A stretch of 64,000 nt of DNA. Source: Symbiodinium natans. Its lineage: Eukaryota; Sar; Dinophyceae; Suessiales; Symbiodiniaceae. Of the stretch, positions 43,896 through 55,780 are shown one piece after another; position 1 is the first letter of the stretch, and the number at the start of each line of letters is the position of its first letter. Below the pieces are notes generated by a model. The model made no database searches and was not told the origin of the DNA. It saw only the letters and a program-made list of their open reading frames with translations. The position numbers were made by a program, and so were the translations under genes. The DNA lies in contig CAJNDS010002188.1 in assembly GCA_905221605.1 (NCBI GenBank), forward strand, positions 535,491-599,490, read 5' to 3'.

Positions 43896-44487
43896 GGCGT
43901 GTTGTCGGGTCGCAGGAAGGGTGCACAAGCGTGTCTAAGCTTTCCGTTTCCGGCATGAATCATGAAGCTTGAGCCCCCGAAGCATTCTTGCGAGCACATG
44001 ACCTTGTATTGCGCGCGCGAGTTCGTTGACGCCATGCTTTTGAGTTGATCGCGCACCTCAAATACGAGATGAAGTCCGAAGAAGGTTGAAAAAGTCCCTA
44101 AACCTCCTGGCTACTGTATGGCCCAGTTCGCGTCCAAGCTTGAGGCAGCTCAAGGGTTCTGATGTTAGCGTCTCGACGTAGTACTCCAGCCGGCTCGCGT
44201 TTCATTGTTGCGGGACGTCTGTAGCTTTGCGTTGCCCGCTTTCTTGGCATGATGCGCTTGCGCTTCTGCTTAGTTGGCTTAGTTGCCTCAGAGAGTGTCA
44301 GGCCCGAGGGACGTTGCGTGATGTTGCGTGCAGAAAATGTGTTTCCCACTTCCGACCCTCAAATGCCAGTGACCACGCTGTTGGGAAGGTTTCTGGTGTT
44401 GGTTATGCTTTTGACACGGCATTGCGTTGAGGGGAAGCGACGGAAAAAACCCCCGCCTGTTGCCATTGCAGCCCAAAATTCATAGGC

Positions 44488-47311
44488 TGTCTTGGCGCAG
44501 CTCGCCACGCTGGGGGCATACAGGCCCAACCAGAAGGCTGCATCTTGGCGGCCAGTTTGTGGCCTTTCCGGGTACCTGTCCTCGGTTGATTACACGGTTG
44601 AAAAGGACACTCAGACGGAGTATGCTTGGCCGTGAGGGGTCCAAGGGAGTCCAAGGCTTACGGTAGGGCCGGGTAGGGCTCATGCATGTTCATGCTGAAG
44701 CTGTCATCTGAATCCTGAAGCCCTGAACGTGGACACCCTGAAGCCCAAAGGTTTTTTTCAACTTGCCATTAGTCTTCCACGCCAGCTCCAACATCCTTAT
44801 CTGGATCCTCAACCCTGGCCTAAATCAACAAAACTGCGGAAACCCATTGAACCCCGCAAGGACAGCTTCGACTGCAGCGGCGTCATCAAGAACCTGCAGC
44901 TCCTTCGCGTCACTTGGAGTGCGAGTCCAGACATTCTCGCCCTGACCAGCGCGAGATTCCGTGTATAGTCTGCCCGTGTCTTCGCCATCCCTCGCTGTCA
45001 GTTGCATTGCCAATCTGTGCCACGTGCTTGTGTGTCCTGCAGTGCATCTGCGCAGCAGGTGATCGTTTGCTCGAGTTTTGAAGCTTAGTACGGTAGTACG
45101 GCGTTCTACAGGGACAAATCGAGGCATCAGCGCACTGCACCTACGTGCCGCTGGCGTCATCGCCGGCCCTGCCGCCGCGCCCCACCATGCAGCCCAGCGA
45201 GGTCGCAAAAGTATGAAGCTAAGTCTACCTGCAATCGTTTTCCACCCATGCTGGAGGGAGTTCATTCAGCAAGAGATTACTTCTGATTGCTTCTTGCGGC
45301 ATGATGGTTGGCGGCATTCGCGTCGGGAAGAAGTTTGGAGTTTTCACAGAGAGTTTCGTGAACTGCGAGCGTGTGTGACCTTGCCAGGGCTCGAGCCTGC
45401 ACCCGGCAATGTCAATGCTGTGCAGAGCCGACGAGGCACCATGCCGGCAGCGGGTAGCCGGGTAGCTGGGTACCTGGGTAGCTCTGTGTAGCTCTGGGCA
45501 GCGGAACTTTGGGGTACCCGACCGCGTCTGCGGTTGTTGGCGGTCTGTGGTCACTTCGGGGTACACAGAGTTGCTGGCGCAATCCCCCTTCTCACCGAAG
45601 CTCATGCTTAGGTGAGCGGCGCAGATCTGCAGCGCTTCGCGCAGGCTGCCCGGAACTGCAGACGGTACTCGTAGCAGGGCAGGCATAACTGCCAGGAGTG
45701 CAGAACTTGGAAACTGGAGATTTGGGGTAGCTTAATACATTCGAGAGACCGACCCGGGACCCGGGGCCACCATTGGCAACGCGCCAGCTGTGCCGAAATT
45801 GGTGTTACAATGGCCTCCATCGAATCGAGGTTCAGGTGAAATCTAGGTCCCAGGCCTTCCTTCACTGCAATCAACCTTGACCTGCGAACCCGAAACTCAG
45901 CGGTAAAGTATAGGCTTTGGGCTGGCGTGTATTTCAGCTTCGAGGCCGAGAGGATCAATGAGAAGTTTCGTATGCTCGGAGCGGCCTCTAAGATTGAGAA
46001 GGCCCAGACCATCTCCCACAATGTGAGGGAAGAGATCTGCAAACAGGTTTATCGGCGTAGTAAGAATTGAGTCCGAAGTAGAGAGAGAGAGAGAGAGAGA
46101 GAGACCTCCTATGGGGGGACCCTCCTGAGCGTGGAGAAGAAGAAGAAGAGAGAGAGAGAGAGGGAGGGAGATAAAGAGAGAGAGAGAGAGAGAGCAACAA
46201 CTGAACTGACGAGAGGCGTTTGGGAATTTGAGTGTCAGTGAAGAGATCTGCAATAAGGTTTATGCCACAAGGCCCTTTTGGCTGGATGGACCCGCCCCTT
46301 GCAAGGTGGGCGGTCGAATTGGTGCTGACGCTGGACAGCGAGCCACGCGCCCCTCAGAGGCATGACCGTTGTTGGTGGGCATGCGTCCGCAAGCGGAGGA
46401 GTTCAGAAGGAGGGAGAGGGATAGAGAGAGGGGAGACTAAAAAAAGACAGAGAGAGAGTTGAGAGATGAGTACAATCTTGATTCTTGGGTCGCCAAACTC
46501 CATGCTGAGGCTTCCCAGAAGCCCTCAAAAGTTTCATTGTTAGATTCAAGGTGCATGCTACTTGAGAAGATTGAGACTTAGTTTTGCGCTTAGGGCCTAG
46601 GGGGCGTCCAAGACTTGCACATAAATTTCAATTTGCGACCCATCTTCGCTGATGACTATCGTCTATCACTACTTTCTCAGTCACCGTCTATTGGTGGGTT
46701 CGGGTGAGTGGTTGGCAGGAGCGGGATTCGTTGATTCAGAGCTCGTTAATTTTGGCTTGATGGGAACAGGCGGCGCGTCCTGGTTTGGAAGTTTCTTTTG
46801 GGGGCATTTGGTACACTGTCCTTTTGCTGCGTGGCTTCCAGCAAGACATCACATGGAAAACGCTGTTTGTAGAAGTGGCGGGGTTCAGTGCTAAAGGCTG
46901 GATTTGGCTGAAGCGCATGCAATTGACGCGTAGCTGGAACGGATGGCCCACAAAGCGCACACATGAAAACGGGCTCAACGCAAATTCATAATAGATTGAT
47001 ATCATGCTCCCTCTCTTGATTAGAAGCTCTCGGTTCCCGGCCCCTGGCAATGGTGTTTTGCTGGTTGGTGCTTACCATTTTCTAACGGTGTTTCATGGAC
47101 ATGCCGAATCTACGCTGAAGGTATGCCGTTTTTGCGATGTGCAGACTTGTTGTGCCGAATCAGATACTGTCGGATGTGCCATTGAGTTTTTGCTCAGTCG
47201 TTCAACGCTTGTTCTCATTGAGCAGGCAAAGAAAAGAAAGTGCAAACCAGAGCTTGCAAATAGGCGCGTCCTGATTATTGGCAATGAGTATGACAACGTT
47301 CGCTGGCAAAA
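44488..47311 (+). CDS. Array unit 3, downstream conserved exons (intact set)
   Basis: 44488-44570 VLAQLATLGAYRPNQKAAS; 44853-44925 RKDSFDCSGVIKNLQLLRVT; 45124-45211 YVPLASSPALPPRPTMQP; about 45350-45470 EFRELRACVTLPGLEPAPG; 45613-45675 VSGADLQRFAQAARNCRR; 45938-46070, opening FEAERINEKFRMLGAASKIE and closing VREEICKQVYRRSKN with TGA; 46233-46362, related exon with VSEEICNKVYATRPFW then DGPAPCKVGGRIGADAGQR, ending TGA; 46457-46520 ELRDEYNLDSWVAKLHAEAS; 46605-46720 INFNLRPIFADDYRLSLL; 47160-47310 KPELANRRVLIIGNEYDNVR, ending at a GT donor. The two IxxVxEEIC exons look like an internal exon duplication. No family is recognised. This is one of two units where the 45938 exon is fully open. Confidence 0.5.
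46080..46196. repeat. (GA)n purine repeats, unit 3
   Basis: Two GA runs flanking an (AAG)n stretch, between the two duplicated EEIC exons. Confidence 0.88.
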
Positions 47312-47814
47312 GGTATCCTGCAAATAGCGAGAATCAAGGATGTAGTTCATGATGGTGAGGCGAGCGGCTGCTATATCTGTGATCTGGTTCATCTTAAATC
47401 ACATATTGGTATTCTTCTTCATGTTGCATGATGCCGCCGCTGCGACAAGTAAAGTTCGCACGATGATGATGACGATGATGCCTGACTGCTGCCAGGTTCC
47501 CGGTGGTACCATGACTGCCGTTACTACCATTCTCACCACCGTTGCAGCTATCACCATGATGAAATCGCCACTATTGCCATCTTCATAACCATCATCATTA
47601 GCACGCTTACCATTATTTCTCGTTTCAGCTCTATCGTTCTTGCCATGGCAGCCATGGTTGCCATTACTGCTACGCTTACTGATCTCACCATTATCACCGT
47701 CATTACCAAGCTTTGCTGTTGTATTGCCGCTTTTATCATTTTGTGATGATCGGCGGGCGTCGGGCCTTGGAGCAGCAAGGCGACGCCCAAAACAGAACAA
47801 CTAAATGTGCTGAG

Positions 47815-48174
47815 CCATGAGAACCCCGACGCCTAGAACGCACGGATCAACATCCCCCCCTGAATCCAGGAAATGCAAAGGGTCCCAAGCGTTGGAGAAT
47901 CGGCCAGGTTTCCGGCCGCGAGCCCCGACGAACAGCGGCGGGGCGCGCCCGCCGCACGGCATGCTGCTGCTGGTAGTTTCAGAGAGCTCCTTGGGAAATT
48001 GGGTCCAGGGGTCATATGGTTCTCGAAAGCATGTCCCCTTAGGATGGTTCGTTCGGCCTGGGATGGTTAGGAAATCTGACCGCTGGCAACAATTGCAAAG
48101 AACAGTGTTGCCACTGCGGACCTGCTGACCTTGTCCAAGCTGCCGAAACGCAAAAAACGCCGCAAGGGGAAATG
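47815..48174 (+). CDS. Array unit 3, LENRPGF and basic-tail exons
   Basis: About 47895-47950 LENRPGFRPRAPTNSGGARP; 48087-48174 ATIAKNSVATAD then a lysine/arginine-rich tail (KLPKRKKRRKGK) to TGA. The basic tail would suit a nuclear protein, but no domain is recognised. Confidence 0.33.
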
Positions 48175-48714
48175 ATTCAAACTCCCTACAAAATCGAATA
48201 TCGTGGGCTCAAAACCGGGTAATTTAGCCATCAAGATTAATGAGATTTATTGGTCCGGCTGTTATTGCTAAGTATGAATGATCTGTCTCCTTATGTTCCA
48301 TCACAGGTTCTGAAAGGGAGAGCGGTGGTGGTCCTTCGTGCAACCGAATGTTAGTGCTAAGATGGTATTGCGTTAAATGTGGGGTTGTCATCATGCAGAA
48401 GAGTCATTGCAAAATGTCATGTCGCATGCTAGAGTTTTTGTCTGGGATACCCCAAGCAGCTGCTCCCAAGACTTTCGCCGAAGCCCCAGCAAGCCCTTCA
48501 GTCCAAAAAGGTCAACAACGTTGGCAAACACTCGACTCTAGCATGCACCCCACTCACCCAAGAAGCCCACGGTTTAAAGTGCAGGGGTTTTAGGTTGCTG
48601 TTTCCGAGGGTTTGTACTGGTACTGGGAAGCGCTTGTGGCTTCGCGGCTTTGGAAAAGGGCTTGCAGAGCGACTCGAAAGGTTTTCATTTTTGGCAGCTT
48701 TGGAGCCTGTCTTA

Positions 48715-49700
48715 CTTGCGCGTTGATGAGCCAGCCCTCCTCGTCTTGCAGCCATTTGCAAAATTCAAGACCGCCTCGGGCCGCTGTTGCCGCGATGAGG
48801 CTGGCCTGTGATCCAGTCCTTGTTTGTGACCCTTTCCAGGTCCAGCCTAGCCGCCTAGCATATTTCTGCATCTGCTGTGCGACGTCTTTCGCAAGTCTGG
48901 CAATTTCTGCTTGAAAGGTCATGTGGTGAAGTACTCCAGGGTTTGTCAAAGCTGTCTTGCCGAGTTCAGCTACACCGTGGGTGAAAACATTGGGCATGAC
49001 CGGGGTGCGATGGCACAAGTCAACAATTTAGTCAGCGACAGGGTCCAGCTTGCCGTGACCGAGCTGATGCCGCTGTGACTCCATCGCATTGGTCCTAATA
49101 GCATTAGAAGATTCCATTTCGGAAGCTCTGGAGCCAGTTCATGGATGCTTGTTGAAGGGGATGGACGTGCCGGTCACTTGAACCTTAATCCCCAATGGAG
49201 CCTCATGTGGCGGGCCACTTAACTAGGTCGGCAAGGGGCTTCTTCTGTCCATGATAGAGTGATGGGTGTGCGGCGGATGGAGGTCTGCTGTTAAGTGGAT
49301 TGTTGGACCGCACGACGTCCGCCTGCACGAAGTTGTGGATGCCCAACTTCTCAATATTTCAATCAGCGAAGCTTGCCTTCGCGATGTTGATCACCACATG
49401 TTCATGAGGTCCTCGCCGCTCCGTTTTTTTTTGCCTCGGGCGTCTTGGCTTCACACAGTTTCAGTCTAAGTGTTTGTGTTTGAATCATCGCACATTAAGC
49501 ATTTCTGAGCCATCTCCTCCACACCGCATGGCCTCTTTCGCATCAATCGGATCTGCTTCGGTAGACATTCCTCGGATCGAAACTCGCACCATCTGACCGC
49601 AAGTGGCATAGCTACTGCGTTCCTGGAACGACTTACTTGGACTTCGCTTGGCCGAAGATGTCCCACCACCCCCTTGCCTCCCGTAGCAGCCGTCCACGTA
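48715..49700 (-). CDS. Array unit 4, minus-strand gene, unknown family
   Basis: The clearest minus-strand copy. Right to left: about 49480-49640 SFQERSSYATCGQMVRVSIR then GMSTEADPIDAKEA; about 49395-49450 QDARGKKKRSGEDLMN; about 49030-49090 MESQRHQLGHGKLDPVAD; about 48880-49010 VFTHGVAELGKTALTNPGVL, then HHMTFQAEIARLAKDVAQQM and QKYA; about 48722-48752 DEEGWLINAQ, ending at a GT (GTAAGA) donor. Mixed hydrophobic and helical composition, no known domain. The donor on the minus strand right after INAQ supports the strand. Confidence 0.55.
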
Positions 49701-49809
49701 TCCGTGCCAAAATCTCACGAATGTGAGCCCACGCATGGCATCGCGGTGACCAGAAGGTAGACAATCGAGCAGCCGCTGCTGTTTCTGATGATGTGGCAAG
49801 GGCATGCAA

Positions 49810-51019
49810 GGGTCCCCATGCCCAGGCATATCACACAAGCATTGTGCTTGGCAGCGAGGACAGCTACTGCCATCTCTTGGGATGAAGCACTAGAGTCACT
49901 AGAGATGAGATGCATTAGAAGCCTTTTCGTGAGTTGCGGTGCATCCGACCTGAAAGGAATACTGGTTCAACGAGGCCGGCGTCGCGGTGTCGGCCTGGCC
50001 CAAAGCCGCGAGCCACGCTGGGCTAATACAGCCCACACAGCTGCTCGACATGGGCTGCAGCGAGGTCGAAGGCCGGGTTCTGGAAGTTCTGGGGTTCAAA
50101 TTTGGTTTGTTTTGCGGCGTTACGATGCCACGCTTATATGAAATTTGGGTCGCGGTTGAAGGGCTCACGGTTCGCCCCATGGTTTAGAAAGTGGCAGATT
50201 TCAGATGTGAACGGACCTGGCCGGCCGGTTGTCTGATGGTGGGCGGCTAGAGCTAAGAGGGCAGCCGTCAGCGGCAGCTAGGTCAGCAAGGGTTTGAAGC
50301 CGAAGCATCCTGCAGAGAGCCTTCTTTGATGTCCATGTGCTTGTTCTCACGTAGTTTCCATGCCGATGCGCACACACACACACAACGCACACCCTCTCGG
50401 TCGCGTGGAAGCTCACACAGCATCAAGTGCAGATTTCTTGCAGGCGCGCGCCTCAAGAGCGCACCTCAGCAGCATTCATGTAGTCATTCCCTTGGCCCTT
50501 CTTCGCCCCAGTAAATTCCGTTCTGGACCTGAATTCACGCATAGGCCATGTTTGTCTTGTCAGCAAGCCCCCAAACTTACCATGTGACGTTGAAGCCAGG
50601 GTATGTTGCCACGGTGCAGGAGCTGAGCCGCTTTTTTGCAGCGCACAGTGCGGCGCTCGGACATTGAGTTGTTCCCATCCCGATGTTGTGCAAAGAAAGG
50701 GGGATGCGCTTCTGGAAATCCTACGGACGTTTGGAGTCGCCTTCTTCTGCATTCCTCCTATGAAAAACGGCCCGCTGCTTTCAGCGTTGCCATGATCTCG
50801 CGCCGAAGGCTACGACCTTCTCCGGAAGAACTGCAACGATTTCAGCCGCTGCGCGCTGCAATTCTTGGGCTGCGCGACGTTTCCAGCCGAATACCAGGCC
50901 AGGGCAGGGCCTGCACCGGTGCCCTTCCCAGTCCGTTGGTCTGAAGCAGCACCCAGGCGATGGAACGGGCCGTGGCATCCATCGACAGCAGAGCACCTCG
51001 GAGCGATTCAGAGGATTAA
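49810..51019 (+). CDS. Array unit 4, PPPDE (DeSI-like) thiol peptidase
   Basis: Exons: 49814-49867 AQAYHTSIVLGSEDSY; 49957-50085 EYWFNEAGVAVSAWPKAASH then LLDMGCSEVEGRVLEVLG; about 50584-50660 PGYVATVQELSRFFAAHS; 50809 onward GYDLLRKNCNDFSRCALQFL then GCATFPAEYQA; 50957-51019 AMERAVASIDSRAPRSDSED, ending TAA because GATAAATTT of other units is GATTAATTT here. In the AMERA stretch three bases differ from unit 3 and all three are silent, which fixes the frame of this exon. Confidence 0.8.
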
Positions 51020-51572
51020 TTTGTACAGTTTTGCGCTGGCTTGCCACCTTGAGGCGTGTTGTCGGGTCGCAGGAAAGGTGCACAAGCGTGTCTAAGCTTT
51101 CCGTTTCCGGCATGAATCATGAAGCTTGAGCCCCCGAAGCATTCTTGCGAGCACATGACCTTGTATTGCGCGATGAGTTCGTTGACGCCATGCTTTTGAG
51201 TTGATCGCGCACCTCAAGTACGAGATGAAATCCGAAGAAGGTTGAAACAAAACCCTAAACCTCCTGGCTACTGTATGGCTCAGTTCGCGTTCAAGCTTGA
51301 GGCAGCTCAAGGGGTCTGATGTTAGCGTTTCGACGTAGTACTCCAGCCGGCTCGCGTTTCATTGTTGCGGGACGTCTGTAGCTTTGCCTCAGAGAGTGTC
51401 AGGCCTGAGGGACGTTGCGTGATGTTGCGTGCAGGAAATGTGTTTCCCACTTCCGACCCTCAAATGCCAGTGACCACGCTGTTGGGAAGGTTTCTGGTGT
51501 TGGCTCTGCTTTTGATACGGCATTGCGTTGAGGGAAGCGACGGAAAATCTCCCGCCTCTTGCCATTCGTAGG

Positions 51573-54381
51573 CTGTCTTGGCGCAGCTCGCCACACTGGG
51601 GGCATACAGGCCCAACCGGAAGGCCGCATCTTGGCGGCAAGTTTGTGGCCTGTCCGGGTACCTGTCCTTGGGGTTAACTACACGGTTGAAGATGACACTC
51701 AAAACGGAGTTTGCTTGGCCGTGAGGGGTCCAAGGCTTACAGTAGGGTTGGGTAGGGCTCATGCACGTTCATGCTACTGTTCATGCTGAAGCTGTCACCC
51801 ATTCACCGGCTCTATGGCTCGGTCCACTGGTACGGCGTCCCAGCTCCAGATGCCGTTTTGGTCCTGGCATCTGAATCCTGAAGCCCTGAACGTGGACACC
51901 CTGAAGCCCAAAGGTTTTTAAACCTTGCCACTAGTCTTCCACGCCAGCCCAAACATCCATATCTGGATCCTCAACCCTGGCCTAAAATCAACAAAACTGC
52001 GGAAACCCGAATTGAACCCCGCAAGGACAGCTTCGACTGCAGCGGCGTCATCAAGAACCTGCAGCTCCTTCGCGTCACTTGGAGTGCGAGTCCAGACATT
52101 CTCGCCCTGACCAGCGCGAGATTCCGTGTATAGTCTGCCCGTGTCTTCGCCATCCCTCGCTGTCAGTTCCATTGCCAATCTGTGCCACGTGCTTGTGTGT
52201 CCTGCAGTGCATCTGCGCAGCAGGTGATCGTTTGCTCGAGTTTTGAAGCTTAGTACGGTAGTACGGCGTTCTACAGGGGGCCAATTCCTTACATCCCTAA
52301 TCGAGGCACCAGCGCAGAGCACCTACGTGCCGCTGGCGTCATCGCCGGCCCTGCCGCCTCGCCCCACCATGCAGCCCAGCGAGGTCCCAAAAGTATGAAG
52401 CTAAGTCTACCTGCAATCGTTTTCCACCCATGCTGGAGGGAGTTCATTCAGCAAGAGATTACTTCTGATTGCTTCTTACGGCATGATGGTTGGCGGCATT
52501 CGCGTCGGGAAGAAGTTTGGAGTTTTCACAGAGAGTTTCGTGAACTGCGAGCGTGTGTGACCTTGCCAGGGCTCGAGCCTGCACCCGGCAATGTCAATGC
52601 TGTGCAGAGCCGACGAGGCACCATGCCGGCAGCGGGTAGCCGGGTAGCTGGGTACCTGGGTAGCTCTGTGTAGCTCTGGGCAGCGGAACTTTGGGGTACC
52701 CGACCGCGTCTGCGGTTGTTGGCGGTCTGTGGTCACTTCGGGGTACACAGAGTTGCTGGCGCAATCCCCCTTCTCACCGAAGCTCATGCTTAGGTGAGCG
52801 GCGCAGATCTGCAGCGCTTCGCGCAGGCTGCCCGGAACTGCAGACGGTACTCGTAGCAGGGCAGGCATAACTGCCAGGAGTGCAGAACTTGGAAACTGGA
52901 GATTTGGGGTAGCTTAATACATTCGAGAGACCGACCCGGGACCCGGGGCCACCATTGGCAACGCGCCAGCTGTGCCGAAATTGGTGTTACAATGGCCTCC
53001 ATCGAATCGAGGTTCAGGTGAAATCTAGGTCCCAGGCCTTCCTTCACTGCAATCAACCTTGACCTGCGAACCCGAAACTCAGCGGTAAAGTATAGGCTTT
53101 GGGCTGGCGTGTATTTCAGCTTCGAGGCCGAGAGGATCAATGAGAAGTTTCGTATGCTCGGAGCGGCCTCTAAGATTGAGAAGGCCCAGACCATCTCCCA
53201 CAATGTGAGGGAAGAGATCTGCAAACAGGTTTATCTGCGTAGTAAGAATTGAGTCCGAAGTAGAGAGAGAGAGAGAGAGAGAGCGAGGATTTGACGGCCC
53301 AGACCATCTCCCAGAGAGTCAGTGAAGTGAAGAGATCTGCAATAAGGTTTATGCCACATGGCCCTTTTAGCTGGATAGACCCGCCCGTTGCAAGGTGGGC
53401 GGTCGTACTGGTGACGCTGGACAGCGAGCCCATCGCCCCACCGAGGCATGACCGTTGTTGGTGGGCATGCGTCCGCAAGCGGAGGAGTTGAGAAAGAGAG
53501 GGAGGGATAGAGAGAGAGAGAGAGTTGAGAGATGAGTACAATCTTGATTCTTGGGTCGCCAAACTCCCTGCTCAGGCTTCCCAGAAGCCCTCAAACATTT
53601 GACTGTTAGATTCAAGGTGCATGCTACTTGAGAAGATTGAGATTTAGTTTTGCGCTTAGGGCCTAGGGGGCGTCCAAGACTTGCACATAAATTTCAATTT
53701 GCGACCCATCTTCGCTGATGACTATCGTCTATCACTACTTTCTCAGTCACCGTCTATTGGTGGGTTCGGGTTAGTGGTTGGCAGGAGCGGGATTCGTTGC
53801 TGATTCATAGCTCGTTAATTTTGGCTTGATGGGAACAGGCGGCGCGTCCTAGTTTGGAAGTTTCTTTTGGGGGCATTTGGTACACTGTCCTTTTGCTGCG
53901 TGGCTTCCAGCAAGACATCACATGGAAAACGCTGTTTGTAGAAGTGGCGGGGTTCAGTGCTAAAGGCTGGATTTGGCTGAAGCGCATGCAATTGACACGT
54001 AGCTGGAACGGATGGCCCACAAAGCGCACACATGAAAACGGGCTCAACGCAAATTCATGATAGATTGATATCATGCTCCCTCTCTTGATTAGAAGCTCTC
54101 GGTTCCCGGCCCCTGGCAATGGTGTTTTGCTGGTTGGTGCTTACCATTTTCTAACGGTGTTTCATGGACATGCCGAATCTGCGCTGAAGGTATGCCGTTT
54201 TTGCGATGTGCAGACTTCTTGTGCCGAATCAGATACTGTCGGATGTGCCATTGAGTTTTTGCTCAGTCGTTCAACGCTTGTTCTCATTGAGCAGGCAAAG
54301 AAAAGAAAGTGCAAACCAGAGCTTGCAAATAGGCGCGTCCTGATTATTGGCAATGAGTATGACAACGTTCGCTGGCAAAAG
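51573..54381 (+). CDS. Array unit 4, downstream conserved exons (intact set)
   Basis: Same order as unit 3 and almost identical: 51573-51650 VLAQLATLGAYRPNRKAAS; 52020-52095 RKDSFDCSGVIKNLQLLRVT; 52303-52395 YVPLASSPALPPRPTMQP; about 52530-52650 EFRELRACVTLPGLEPAPG; 52794-52855 VSGADLQRFAQAARNCRR; 53120-53252 opening FEAERINEKFRMLGAASKIE, ending TGA; 53290-53448, the second EEIC-type exon, here with GTGAAGTGAAGAG that breaks the frame; 53524-53590 ELRDEYNLDSWVAKLPAQAS; 53680-53790 INFNLRPIFADDYRLSLL; 54230-54380 KPELANRRVLIIGNEYDNVR and a GT donor. No family is recognised. Confidence 0.48.
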
Positions 54382-54884
54382 GTATCCTGCAAATAGCGAG
54401 AATCAAGGATGTAGTTCATGATGGTGAGGCGAGCGGCTGCTATATCTGTGATCTGGTTCATCTTAAATCACATATTGGTATTCTTCTTCATGTTGCATGA
54501 TGCCGCCGCTGCGACAAGTAATGTTCGCACTATGATGATGACGATGATGCCTGACTGCTGCCAGGTTCCCGGTGGTACCATGACTGCCGTTACTACCATT
54601 CTCACCACCGTTGCCGCTATCACCATGATGAAATCGCCACTATTGCCATCTTCATAACCATCATCATTAGCACGCTTACCATTATTTCTCGTTTCAGCTC
54701 TATCGTTCTTGCCATGGCAGCCATGGTTGCCATTACTGCTACGCTTACTGATCTCACCATTATCACCGTCATTACCAAGCTTTGCTGTTGTATTGCCGCT
54801 TTTATCATTTTGTGATGATCGGCGGGCGTCGGGCCTTGGAGCAGCAAGGCGACGCCCAAAACAGAACAACTAAATGTGCTGAGC

Positions 54885-55240
54885 CATGAGAACCCCGACG
54901 CCCAGAACGCACGGATCAACATCCCCCCTGAATCCAGGAAACGCAAAGGGTCCCAAGCGTTGGAGAATCGGCCAGGTTTCCGGCCGCGAGCCCCGACGAA
55001 CAGCGGCGGGGCGCGCCCGCCGCACGGCATGCTGCTGCTGGTAGTTTCAGAGAGCTCCTTGGGAAATTGGGTCCAGGGGTCATATGGTTCTCGAAAGCAT
55101 GTCCCCTTAGGATGGTTTGTTCGGCCTGGGATGGTTAGGAAATCTGACCGCTGGCAACAATTGCAAAGAACAGTGTTGCCACTGCGGACCTGCTGACCTT
55201 GTCCAAGCTGCCGAAACGCCAAAAAGCCGCAAGGGGAAAT
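54885..55240 (+). CDS. Array unit 4, LENRPGF and VATAD exons
   Basis: About 54960-55020 LENRPGFRPRAPTNSGGARP; about 55153-55240 ATIAKNSVATAD then a lysine-rich tail. Nearly identical to unit 3. Confidence 0.32.
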
Positions 55241-55780
55241 GATTCAAACTCCCTACATAATCGAATATCGTGGGCTCAAAACCGGGTATTTTAGCCATCA
55301 AGATTAATGAGATTTATTGGTCCGGCTGTTATTGCTAAGTATGAATGATCTGTCTCCTTATGTTCCATCACAGGTTCTGAAAGGGAGAGCGGTGGTGGTC
55401 CTTCGTGCAACCGAATGTTAGTGCTAAGATGGTATTGCGTTAAATGTGGGGTTGTCATCATGCAGAAGAGTCATTGCAAAATGTCATGTCGCATGCTAGA
55501 GTTTTTGTCTGGGATACTCAAGCAGCTGCTCCCAAGACTTTCGCCGAAGCCCCAGCAAGCCCTTCAGTCCAAAAAGGTCAACAACGTTGGCAAACACTCG
55601 ACTCTAGCATGCACCCCACTCACCCAAGAAGCCCACGGTTTAAAGTGCAGGGGTTTTAGGTTTCTGTTTCCGAGGGTTTGTACTGGTACTGGGAAGCGCT
55701 TGTGGCTTCGCGGCTTTGGACAAGGGCTTGCAGAGCGACTCGAAAGGTTTTCATTTTTGGCAGCTTTGGAGCCTGTCTTA

